NCBI GenBank assembly: GCA_012295275.1
Contig: CM022670.1
Span: forward strand, 38,134,251 to 38,198,250
DNA length: 64,000 nucleotides
Direction: 5' to 3'
Origin: Chrysomallon squamiferum
Lineage: Eukaryota > Mollusca > Gastropoda > Neomphalida > Peltospiridae
Made by a program: the position numbers and the translations under genes. Of the stretch, positions 27,361 to 38,071 are shown piece after piece. Numbering within the stretch: position 1 is the stretch's first letter; each line of letters opens with the position of its first letter. Under the pieces are notes generated by a model. That model was not told where the DNA came from. It searched no databases and was given only the letters and a program-made list of their open reading frames with translations.

Positions 27361-27640
27361 AGGAAATAACAATAACAACAACAACAACAACAATGATGAT
27401 GATGATGATGATGATTTAGCGACATATTCATAAAACTAAATCTAGCAAAATGAAACAAATTTAATTGATATTACATATTTAATAACAACAACAACAACAA
27501 CAACAACAATAATATTGATGATGATAATGATGATGATGATAATTTAGCAAAATAGTCATAAAATTAAATCAAGCAAAATTAAGCATGACAGAATCTTTAA
27601 TATGCTATTAAACATTTAACAACAACAACAACAATAACAG
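27361..27640. repeat. Composite tandem repeat, about 120-bp unit
   Basis: Three starts of a composite unit (27366, 27482, 27607). Each has (AAC)n then, in the first two, (GAT)n and AATTTAGC.A-type DNA with CATAAAA.TAAATC.AGCAAAA. The microsatellites are part of the larger duplicated unit. Confidence 0.8.
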
Positions 27641-28053
27641 TATCAAGATATCAAACAAATATCAACTTCGGTTTTTGATACATTTTATGCATTAAATATT
27701 TAAAACCCTTGACAAAAAATCGTTTAGCGACTGCACAAGGCTATAACAGTGGCAGCTAAACCATGAACATAAAGTCAAACTGCATGTTATGAAATGAATT
27801 ATTAATGGACCTTAGCACACACAACAGCACAAAATGGATGAGATTTTATTTTATTTTATTTTATTTTTTCTTCAGGGAGAGATTGGGAAAAAAAGTGAAA
27901 CACATGAAATAATGTCTGTGTGAGTGTGAATGCAGGGATCAAGTTGAAATGATGAAACAGGGTTTCTGATTTAAAATTGTGAAACGGATTGCAAGCTATT
28001 TAATCCTCAAACAGGTTCAAGGAAATAGCAGCTCATTTAATAACATCTTATAC

Positions 28054-28054
<1 letters not shown>

Positions 28055-28097
<43 letters not shown>
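28055..28097. repeat. (CA)n microsatellite
   Basis: About 21 CA units. Confidence 0.95.
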
Positions 28098-28099
<2 letters not shown>

Positions 28100-28182
28100 C
28101 ACAGACATATACCCTCACACACACATACACAGACAAACATATGTTGTTTTTATGTTTTTTTTTTGTTTTAGATGAAATATTA

Positions 28183-28310
28183 TTATTATTATCACCATTA
28201 TTGTTATGGATAGTAGTAGTAATGGTACTAGTAGTAGAAGCAGTAGAAGTAGTAGAAGCAGAAGTAGTAGAAGTAGTAGTAGTAGGAGCAGCAGTAACTG
28301 TAGCAGTACA
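28183..28310. repeat. ATT then (TAG)n triplet repeat
   Basis: Short ATT run, then TAG/CAG/AAG triplets with AGTAGAAGC recurrences. Confidence 0.9.
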
Positions 28311-28339
28311 GGCACCCCATTATCATAAAACATTATCAT

Positions 28340-28915
28340 CATTTACTTATTAATTATTTATCATTTAATTATTAATTATTTATTAATTCATTATAATAAT
28401 AATAAATATTATTATTGTTGTTGTTACTGTGTTATTATTATTATTGTGACTTCTCACAGACAAAAAAGTACAATTCATTTATAAAGTCAAAACTTTTGAA
28501 GTTTCTAACATGATTACTGACATTAATGAAAAATATAAAATAATTTATTAAACTCATTAACACCAGAACTGAGAATTATTACCATACAGTCTACAATAGC
28601 CAGATATATCACTCCTACAAGGAATTATGTGTAATAAAACATCATTCATTATCGTTTGTTTGATTCTGATTGGCTGAAATTAAAAATACACTGTCTTGTA
28701 TGTCCTGCTGATAAAACATGGAGTGACAAAATGGCTGACATAATTGTTTTACATGCAATGGCAATAAAAACTATTTTAGAGCTGAGCTAGTTGTAAAATA
28801 TGCAACACAAAGTGAGCTGGGAAGGAGAGAATGTAAAGATGTGATAATTTGAGTAATAAATATTTTATCAGATTTTATTAAGTGCAGGCAAGTAAAAAAA
28901 ATAAAAAATTAGTTT
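28340..28915. other. AT-rich non-coding DNA
   Basis: Nothing recognised. Confidence 0.45.
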
Positions 28916-28920
28916 CGTAT

Positions 28921-29170
28921 ACTTATTTATTTTTATTTATTTATTTTTATTTTTATTTTTTTTTTTTTTTTTATTTTTTTGTTTACTTATTTATTTATTT
29001 ATTTTTTTTTATTTATTTATTGATTGATTTATTAGTTATTTATTCATTCATTTACTTATTTATTTATTTACTTACTTACTTTTTTATTTATTTATTTATT
29101 TTATTTTATTTAATTATTTTTTTTATTTTTTTATTTACTTATTTATTTATTTCATTTTATTTTATATATA
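28921..29170. repeat. (TTTA)n low-complexity block
   Basis: About 245 bp of TTTA units with TTTATTCA and TTTACTTA variants and T-runs. The Y/L/F-rich open frame reflects the 4-bp period. Confidence 0.95.
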
Positions 29171-29224
29171 TCTTCCTTGTTAAATGCTAAACTTTTTGTA
29201 TACAAATATGTATATTTATATTAT

Positions 29225-29830
29225 TTAAAAAAAAAAAAAACCCCCCAACAACAACAACAAGAAAACCCACATCCTGAAAATAAAATATTGATATAAAAAA
29301 CCATGATCAAAAACGAAAATGAAATAATCTATAATCCTCACACAAACCGAAATAAAATATTGATAAAAAAAAACACAAAAAAATCCTTCAAATCTTATAA
29401 AAAAACCACAAATATAATATTCTACGACGATCAGAAACAATCCAGGATAATATTATTTCAAAATAAAATATTTATAAGGAAAAAATATTCCTTGATCCGT
29501 CATCTACCGTATCGACAAATAACAACATTTGTCGCAGCAGATTCGGTGCAATGACATCTTCTCTACCAATCAACATCGGTGTTTACACAGTCACAGCAAC
29601 AGCATCGTTTGTTGTTGTTGCTGCTGTCTTTCTTTGCCCGAGCCTGCTGGGTGGCTCTATTGATTGAGCTGTTTATCACTAACAGGCACAAGGAAAGGCA
29701 TTACTGGGAGTTAGATTGAAAATATGATAAACAACGGGTTATGAGGGTTTTTCTGTTGCGTCCAAAATTGCAATAGGTAGATAAAGACACATCAAAAAAA
29801 ATAAATAAATGTAATGAAGGTACTGCGGTA
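29225..29830. other. AT-rich then balanced non-coding DNA
   Basis: At 29270-29480, phrases such as AAATAAAATATTGATA recur two or three times in degenerate form. At 29480-29760 composition becomes balanced, without a recognised gene. Confidence 0.45.
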
Positions 29831-29834
29831 ATAA

Positions 29835-30352
29835 TAATGGTGATGATGATGATGATGATGATAATGGTAGTAATATGAATATGAATAATATGAATAATAA
29901 TAAAGAAGATATGAAGATGATGACTATAAAGGCAGCAGTAATGATGATGAGGATAAAGATGATGATAATAATAGTAATATGAATAATATGAATAATAATA
30001 AAGATAAATAATATAAAGACAATAATGATAATATGAATAATAATAAAGAAATATGAATATGAATAATAATAAAAAGATATGATGATTATAAAGACAATAA
30101 TAATAATGATGATGATGATAAAGATGATGATAATAATAGTAATATCAATAATAATAAAAATAATAAAGATATATGATGATCATGATGATTATAAAGACAG
30201 TGATCATGATGATTATAAAGACAGTAATAATAATGATGATGATTATGATGATGATAATAATGATGAATGTCACTGTAATGATAATGATGATGATAATGAT
30301 GAAGAAGATGATGACAATCATCATAATATCAATATTAATTTATATAATGATA
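29835..30352. repeat. (GAT)/(AAT) compound block with higher-order units
   Basis: About 510 bp of GAT and AAT triplets. Phrases such as ATATGAATAATAATAAAGA and GATGATTATAAAGACAGT recur, showing duplication of larger units. Confidence 0.95.
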
Positions 30353-30800
30353 ATATCTGAGACAGAAAATATTCTGCTACATCATAAAGTTTTTTGTATT
30401 GATTAGCAGTAAAGAAGAATTTTTTATGCACCTTCTCAGTAACATGAAATCACATCTCACAGATTTTGGCTGGAATGGGAGAAAAAACGTCTTTGTTTCA
30501 ATGAATTACAGAGTTTCAAGCTGAGAACCAAGCAGAAGACAAAACAGGCAAAATGTTTTCTGTCTAACCTATTAACCTACTAACCCGACATATTTTTATA
30601 TATAAAAAACTAGTCCTTCAGTCAGTCTACGGTCATAAAAATGTGACAAGACATTAATTTAAAACAGTCATCATAAAACAATGCTCTTCATGTAATAAAG
30701 AAAAAAACTTGTCTACAGATAGCAAATATATTTAATAACATATAACAGGGAAAATATTTTGAATTTGGAAATAAATATTAATACTGTGATTTTGGAAAAA
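30353..30800. other. AT-rich non-coding DNA
   Basis: Nothing recognised. Confidence 0.45.
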
Positions 30801-30803
30801 TCA

Positions 30804-30821
30804 TTTTATATATATATATAT

Positions 30822-30916
<95 letters not shown>

Positions 30917-30998
30917 TATATATATATATATATATATTTATACATACACACACACACTCACTTTTATATATGTATATATATATAAATACACACACACA
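30804..30998. repeat. (TA)n-(GA)46-(TA)n-(CA)n compound microsatellite
   Basis: A (GA)n tract of about 92 bp (30823-30914) is bounded by TA runs on both sides, followed by two TA/CA modules. Confidence 0.97.
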
Positions 30999-31136
30999 CA
31001 TTACTATTATCATTAATTTCCATTATTACAGTGAATGCTGAAAATCCATTCCTTATTTTTTAACAAACATTTTATATTCAAATGGCTTCTTTATTCACTT
31101 ACAAAGGTACTCTTATAGTCAAAATAAACCCAACTG

Positions 31137-31137
<1 letters not shown>

Positions 31138-31173
<36 letters not shown>

Positions 31174-31293
31174 GATCTGGAAATGTCATAGCAGGTCTTG
31201 CATGAAAATATTTTCCCAGTTTTCATGGCAACATCAATTAAATCCGTCTCGATTCAGGTTGAATCGTTGAGAGATAAGACGCCAGGTTGGAGA

Positions 31294-31328
<35 letters not shown>
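31138..31328. repeat. Poly-A and poly-T runs flanking a 130-bp unique core
   Basis: Thirty-three or more A (ending 31170) and about 30 T (starting 31299) face each other across roughly 130 bp of balanced-composition DNA. The arms are complementary and could pair as a hairpin. Confidence 0.85.
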
Positions 31329-31330
<2 letters not shown>

Positions 31331-31529
31331 CACAGTGTGTGTAACCTAAGCACAAAATAAAGGCAAGTCTCAAACACATGAGCTGGCACCCTCTGACTGA
31401 CTGGGTAAGCAGCTTTCTAGAGACAAACCAGCAGATTACCACGCATCACTGGGCTGGCGATATTAAGAAGATAATGAAAATAAGTAACAGACCAAGTTAT
31501 TGAAGCAATAATTTTTTTTTAATTTTTTT

Positions 31530-31903
31530 ATATATATATATATACCGTTATAAGCTTCATAAGTGTTTTGGTATGTGTGATGATATTGTGTGTGAGTGTG
31601 TGTGTGTGTGTGTGTGTTGGGTGTGTGTGTGTGTTTGCAGGTGGGTATGTGGGTGTGGGTGTGTATATGGGTAGGTGTGTGGGTGGGTATGTGGATAGGT
31701 GTGTTTGTGTGTGTGTGTGAGTATGTTTGTGTATGTGTGCTTGTGTGTATTTCTGTCTTGGTATATGTATATATATATATGTATATATGTATGTCTTGGG
31801 ATATATATATATATATATGTATGTCTAGGTATATATATATGTGTGTGGGTGTGTGTGTGTGTGTGTGAGTATATATGTTTGTATGTGTATATATATATAT
31901 ATA

Positions 31904-31940
<37 letters not shown>

Positions 31941-32105
31941 ATTTACGTATGTATGTATGCATATATCTATATATGTATGTGCATATCTATGTATGTATGT
32001 ATGTATGTATGTGTGCATGTTTATGGGTGTGTGTGTATATACTTATATGTATGTATCTATATTTGCATGTTTGTGTGTATTTGTGGCTGTGTTTACATGT
32101 TTTTA
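31530..32105. repeat. (TA)/(GT)/(TATG) compound block
   Basis: About 570 bp of alternating purine-pyrimidine sequence. Repeated GTATGTCTTGGGATATATAT-like modules lie at 31760-31845. Overlapping C/V/Y and H/T open frames on both strands are artefacts. Confidence 0.95.
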
Positions 32106-32550
32106 TACAACACTCTACAGTATTTTTATTTGTCTGATAATTAAAAATGTTGTTGGAGCAGAAAATGAGATAAACAGCAGATGGGATCGATTGTGTGTTC
32201 CATGGAAAACTGAAACTGAGACAGAACAAACAGATGTGTGCACTTAGCTGTTACTTTCTAGAATTCTAGTCATTGTCAGGGTGCATTCTTGACTATTTCC
32301 CAATCCAGCCAGGAGCCTCGTGATTGGTGGTTAAACTTAGGTTTTGTGGTATGTGGTTTCCTGTTCGTGTAAGATATCCCATGTTGTTTGTTATCAGCAA
32401 GAGAATCCCATGAAATGCACACTGAGGTTTTCTTCTTTCTCGTATCATTATTATATGAATATGAATAACTGATATACTTTATTTATTTTTATTATATGTT
32501 GAGTTGTCATTAAATATTTATTCAGTGGGTATCGAAGAGTGGAACAAAAA
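32106..32550. other. Non-coding DNA
   Basis: A more balanced stretch at 32230-32420 has no open frame or recognised motif. Confidence 0.4.
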
Positions 32551-32554
32551 GAAA

Positions 32555-32734
32555 TAGAGAGAGAGAGAGAGAGCAAAAAATTAAAGAGCAAAAGAGAGAG
32601 AGATTTACAGAGAGAATAAAAGAAAAGAGAAAGATTCAGAGAGAGAGAGAGAGAGCAAGAGAGAGTTAGATGGAGAAAGTCAGACACAGACAGAGAGAGA
32701 ATGAGATTAAAATAAAGGAAAACAAGGGAGATAT

Positions 32735-32768
<34 letters not shown>

Positions 32769-32769
32769 G
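32555..32769. repeat. Purine-rich (GA)n block ending in (GATA)n
   Basis: GA units with AAAGAGCA and CAGAGAGA interruptions, followed by about nine GATA units (32733-32768). Confidence 0.95.
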
Positions 32770-33240
32770 TAATGAGTGCAAAAAGTCCAGAAAGGACAAT
32801 TAATATGTATGCGAGGTTTATTTATATTCATGTATTAACATTCCTTCCATGTTCCAGTGTAATTAACAGTGTGTGTATGATCATGCAAGAAAGCAGGTTT
32901 CTCTCTGATTATTAACATTCTTGCTCGGAACATGTGTTTATAAACAGTCCCACACATAATGATGCTCTAATACACATGAACTTGGCAAACCTAACTAATG
33001 ATAATGACTGAAATTTACAGCCGAGTTAATTATCTCATAACTCGTTAAGGCTAATCATTATCATTTTCTCTGTTTTCTCATTTTGTTCCTCAAAGAGGAC
33101 AAGAAATGCTTTTACGTTTAATATTAGCTGACAACCAGCTTCAGATAAATCTCAAATTTTTGTTAGTAATAATAATAATAATATTCCTTTTTTTTTTCTT
33201 GTTTATTTGTTTCAAATTATATTATAGTTATTCAGTAGCA
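32770..33240. other. AT-rich non-coding DNA
   Basis: Nothing recognised. Confidence 0.45.
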
Positions 33241-33244
33241 TGCT

Positions 33245-33269
33245 CTGTCTCTGTCTCTCTATTTCTTTT

Positions 33270-33358
<89 letters not shown>
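33245..33358. repeat. (CT)n microsatellite
   Basis: About 43 uninterrupted CT units from 33271. Confidence 0.97.
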
Positions 33359-33359
<1 letters not shown>

Positions 33360-33784
33360 TTTTCATTTCACACATCATTTGATAATAAATATGAATAAAC
33401 ATGAACAAGCATTCTACTTACTTTGTATGTATTATTAGTGAGAGTTAACAATTCTGAAACAAAAAATTTCCCATGTGCATGTTGCTGTTAACACTGTCAA
33501 AAATCACACAAAAACACAGTGCCCAACACACACAATAAAATCAGACTGTATCAGACTCATCAATAAACATTTATATCAAAAACTGTTTAGATCAACAGAA
33601 TGTGTGCTTCCCTTGGGTTCAGACATGTTAAATCATAGACAGAAGATGAAATGATTAGGAAGTTTTTACTTTTTTGTTTTCATGTTTGTTTGATACAAGA
33701 ATTTTTGTTTTCACAGCACTGTTAAAATTGAATAAAAATGTACCTAAAAATTGTATAATTATTATACAAACACAGAGATAAACA
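33359..33784. other. AT-rich non-coding DNA
   Basis: Nothing recognised. Confidence 0.45.
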
Positions 33785-34219
33785 CAGAAACACATACATA
33801 TATATACATGAATACATACATATATACATAAATATTTACATAAATACATACATACATACATATTTACATAAGTACATACATACATAAATACATACATACA
33901 TACATATATACATAAATACATATATAAGTACATACATCCATCCATCCATCCATCCATCCATCCATCCATACAAACATACATATATATACATAAAACACAG
34001 AGGGAGACACACACATAGATATATATACATACACATACATACAAAAACGTATGCATAGGTACACACATATATACATGCATGCACATACAAATAAATGTAT
34101 ACATAGCCATCATGTACACACATACAGACACACAACACACACACACTCTCACACATACAGACACAAACACACACACTCACACACATACAGACACAAACAA
34201 TCACACTCACACACATACA

Positions 34220-34271
<52 letters not shown>
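33785..34271. repeat. (TACA)/(CATC)/(CA)n compound block
   Basis: TACA units to 33935, about eight CATC units at 33937-33968, more TACA/TATA, a 32-36 bp phrase CTCACACACATACAGACACA repeated three times (34140-34230), then pure CA to 34271. Confidence 0.95.
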
Positions 34272-34272
<1 letters not shown>

Positions 34273-34563
34273 TAAGTAAATACATAACATTTCTGTATGC
34301 CATTCACCGAAGATGACAACATTTAAAAAGATGTTTATAATTTATAAAAGTAACACATCAAAACCCACTTGTAAAAATGTTTAATTAAGTGACCACTCCT
34401 GATAGTGTTTTCCACTGACAAGTTAATTTACTGTCAAACTGAAAAGTAATTTGTAATCAAACAGCAGTTAATGACTCCAGCAGGAGAACGAAATCAGCCA
34501 GTAATTAAATGTCTGGTAGTAACCATTAAAACATGCGTGGTGACCTTTGTAGTTCAATAACAA

Positions 34564-34855
34564 ACAGAAATATTGAAATATTGAAATATTGCTTGTGTAA
34601 ACACAATGTTGAAATATTGCTTGTGTAAACATGATGCTGAAATATTGTTTGTGTAAACATGATATTGAAATATTGCTTGTGTAAACATGATATTGAAATA
34701 TTGCTTGTGTAAACACTATGTTGGAATATTGCTTGTTTAAACATGATAATGAAATATTGCTTGAGTAAACATTATATTGAAATATTGCTTGTGTAAACAT
34801 GATGCTGAAATATTGCTTGTGTAGACATTATATTGAAATATTGCTTGTTTAAAGT
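34564..34855. repeat. Minisatellite, 28-bp unit
   Basis: About ten copies of ATTGCTTGTGTAAACATGAT plus ATTGAAAT. Unit starts at 34591, 34619 and 34647 give an exact 28-bp period. Each copy differs by one to three substitutions. Confidence 0.93.
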
Positions 34856-34869
34856 AATACATCTGTAAA

Positions 34870-35480
34870 AAAAAAAACACCTAGAATATTGCTTTATAAT
34901 AAAATAAAATAAAAATAAAAATATTTATTCTTATACTGAAATAATGTTTGTGTAAACTGTGACATTTGTTGACATGTTTTTTGTAACTAAATAATAATAA
35001 TATATTTTTAAAATAATGTCTTTATTGTTAAATGAAAGATATTACAAATAATATATATACAAATAAAATAACAGTTGGTCATACTGTCAACATGTTGACA
35101 TTATGTTTACAATTAAATGAAAGATATTTATAAAAAAATACAGTTATTTTTATGTTGAAATAGTTTTAACAATCATTTATTGTTATGTTGAAATATTGTT
35201 TATAATTATTTATTGTTATAATGTTGGAATATTTTTTTAATAATTATTTATTGTTATGTTGAACTAATGTCTACAATTACATTTCGTAAAAAACATGTTT
35301 GTAAACAAATCATGTACCACAAATTAAGTAACAATTAGTAACATTTATCATGCTGTTGACCTTCTGTTTTACAATTAAATGAAAGACATTTACAAACAGT
35401 ATACCTCTAATCAAACAGCAGTTAATGATGCTTGTTGACATTATGTTCACAATTAACTAGCAGACTAATAACAACACCCA
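34870..35480. repeat. Degenerate AT-rich tandem repeats
   Basis: Phrases TTATGTTGAAATA.TGTTTA, TTATTTATTGTTAT and AATTAAATGAAAGATATT recur several times at irregular spacing. Decayed tandem duplications are likely. Confidence 0.55.
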
Positions 35481-35602
35481 CAATCACAACAGCAAAGATA
35501 TTATTTACAATTACTGTGCTGGGGGCCATCATTTGATTAAATAACAATGGCTGACAAATAACATGAAATTATTTAACCAAGGCTTTGGTTAGGGAGGGAA
35601 TG

Positions 35603-35603
<1 letters not shown>

Positions 35604-35661
<58 letters not shown>
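35604..35661. repeat. (TG)29 microsatellite
   Basis: Uninterrupted TG units. Confidence 0.97.
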
Positions 35662-35662
<1 letters not shown>

Positions 35663-35824
35663 GTAATTGTCTGCTGCTGCTGAAGAAGGTAGGCAGACAT
35701 GTAAAGCAGAGGTTTTTATGCTGTGTTAAGCAATTGACAGTGATTAGAAGCATTTCCAAGGTAAACATGAATGAACTGTGGTGGCTAAATATGTCATAAT
35801 CGTTAGTTATCGGCAAATATGGTT

Positions 35825-36480
35825 CTGTTTGTATTTGATGTTATTCTTGTGAAAACTGATTCTAGTTTAAAAAAATAAAATAAAATAAAAATTCTAGGGA
35901 AAAAAAAATTAAGAATGAAAATATAAATATGGACTGTTAATAGTAAATGATAGATGATATTCCTGTGAAATCTGATTCTAGTCCAAAAAAATAATAAAAA
36001 TAAAAAAATAAAAAACTGTGGGAAAAACAATATTATGAAAATGAAAATATAAACATCGATTGTTTTTTTTAAAAGTTAAAATGTGTTGTTCTCATGAAAT
36101 CTGATACTAAAAAAACCCAACAGAGGATGAAAATATTTATTATGAAACTGAAAATATAAACATGGATTGTTCGGGTTGAAATGTCTGCTTCAAATGTTTG
36201 TTATTCCTGTCAAATCTGATCTCAGTTATTAAAAAAAGATGGAGAGAGAGAGAAAAAGAAATTAATTATGAAAATAAAAATACAAACAATGAAAAATTGT
36301 GTAAAATATCAAACCATCAAATTAGAGAAAATATAATATTAAATATTTAGTTGCTGTTAATTATTATTCCTATGAAATACTAACAAAACAAAAAATGTAA
36401 AGTTTGGTTATATTAACAGAGTTAAAATTATTCCTTAGTGAAATTTAGTAACTCCAAAAAATAAAAGAGAAAATATGCAA
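35825..36480. repeat. Degenerate tandem repeat, about 110-120 bp unit
   Basis: About five copies share CTTGTGAAAACTGATTCTAG / CCTGTGAAATCTGATTCTAG, an A-rich stretch, then TATGAAAATGAAAATATAAA and GGA(C/T)TGTT. Divergence rises to the right. Confidence 0.75.
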
Positions 36481-36591
36481 AATAATATCCTTTAATACCA
36501 AAAATTTTGTAAATAAAAATTAATCCAATCAAATTCTGACTCATGTAGAAATACAACTTGAAAAAACTCACAGAAAATATAGATATAAAAA

Positions 36592-36594
<3 letters not shown>

Positions 36595-36627
<33 letters not shown>
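36595..36627. repeat. Poly-A run
   Basis: About 33 A following ATAAAAAATA. Confidence 0.9.
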
Positions 36628-36630
<3 letters not shown>

Positions 36631-37470
36631 GACATTAAAATACAATTTGAATATCAATAAGCTTTAGTGTGTGTAAATATGTTTCCCATTACCATAGCAA
36701 CACAGCCAACAAAAGAGAAACATTGTTTTGAATCCAAAAACACAGCAGAAATGAAAACAGTTTTGCATCAAACACTTAAGTTTATCAAAGACTATGTGTC
36801 ATTAAAAACAATATTTATGAACAACATGAGAGCTTATGATGTACAAATATCTGTTTAACCTGCAGACAGACGCATAAGTAAAGACACACACAAAATAATC
36901 GTATGTGAAGTACATATATAATATACGTATATAATGCATGTGTATAAAACATATCTATAATACGCAGGTATAATACATGTGTATCATCTAATAATCAATA
37001 CTGTGAGAAGTTGCTTATTCCATGTTTCACACCTAATTAAACAAATATTAATACTAAGCTGATGCATCCATTTGCTTGTAATCCTGGATTCCTTGCAAAG
37101 AACGGTAGAAAATATTCACATATATATAAAAAATAAAGAAATTTTTAAAAAGACATTCTAAGAACCCAGCATTTTTGTTTCCATGAAGGCCAAACGCTGC
37201 TAATGGAAACAACCCAAGCACTAATGGAAACATGAATGGTATTAATTTTTGTCATTTAGTGTATGATGTCAATAATCACTGGGAGAGGCAAAGGCAACTG
37301 TTTGTGATTGCCACAGAGAGAGAAGACAATGAGAGCCGAGCTTGCTGTGAAAAAAAGAGAGCAAACACAGAAACACACACACACAGAGAGAGAGAGAGAG
37401 ACAGGACAACCAGACTACAGACAAGTCTTACCTTCTTAATGTCCTTTTTTTTTTATTTTCTGTTCTGTTT
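36628..37470. other. AT-rich non-coding DNA with short CA/GA run
   Basis: A small CA then GA run lies at 37374-37402. Degenerate GTATAATACATGTGTAT-like repeats occur at 36900-36990. No gene was recognised. Confidence 0.45.
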
Positions 37471-37730
37471 TTCAGCCCGATGAAGATCCTAGTCGGATAC
37501 GTAGTTCAGTCCCTTGAGGATAGAGTCGTCACACCTGCTTTGTAACATTCACCCACGAAAACCTTCTGTCCACTTCGATTATGTATCATGTAGACATGCC
37601 AGCCAATCAGAAGCGGCCTCTGGAATAAATCACATGACTATGACACAAGGAATCAATATGCGACTGGGCAGTTCAGGTGACGGAAGTCGACTTACTTGGA
37701 GCTGGGAAGATGTTGGCAGAGCAAATCATT
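37471..37730. other. GC-balanced block starting with a CCGATGAAGATCC motif
   Basis: After a pyrimidine tract, CAGCCCGATGAAGATCC...GGATACGTAGTTCAG (37472-37510) is followed by about 200 bp of balanced sequence, then a T-run at 37758-37774. The GATGAAGATCC/GGAT layout resembles a motif I associate with retroelement 3' ends, especially Penelope-like elements. That link is from memory, and no reverse transcriptase is present. Confidence 0.25.
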
Positions 37731-38002
37731 TTTCACATTTGTCATTTTGGGGCTGTTTTTTTTTTTTTTTTTTTCTTTTTCTTTATTTGCAGAATGAATA
37801 CCAGAACCAGAACAACAAATTACCAAAAAACCATTATCAGACAAGCATCTTTCTGCAGACATTTTGTACACAGCATTGAGAAGCATTGGTATAAAAGACT
37901 ATTGATTGGAGAAAGACCTTTCAATGGTAACTGTCTGGTAATGTTTTCATGAAGAATGTAAACTGCAATAAATAACTTGAGTCTGTTTGGAGCTTCGGTC
38001 TG

Positions 38003-38004
<2 letters not shown>

Positions 38005-38065
<61 letters not shown>
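38005..38065. repeat. (TC)n microsatellite
   Basis: About 30 uninterrupted TC units. Confidence 0.97.

Positions 38066-38071
<6 letters not shown>

Noticed and set aside
31557-32247. Overlapping 150-180 residue open frames on both strands
   Set aside because: Products of (GT)n, (TA)n and TATG simple repeats (C/V/Y or H/T/Y-rich); not genes.
33655-34303. Minus-strand open frames of 155 and 173 residues (C/V/M-rich)
   Set aside because: Translation of TACA/CATC/CA microsatellites.
34468-34800. 110-residue minus-strand frame with KQYFNIMFTQAIFQ repeats
   Set aside because: The 28-bp minisatellite gives an 84-bp super-period in translation; there is no independent sign of coding.
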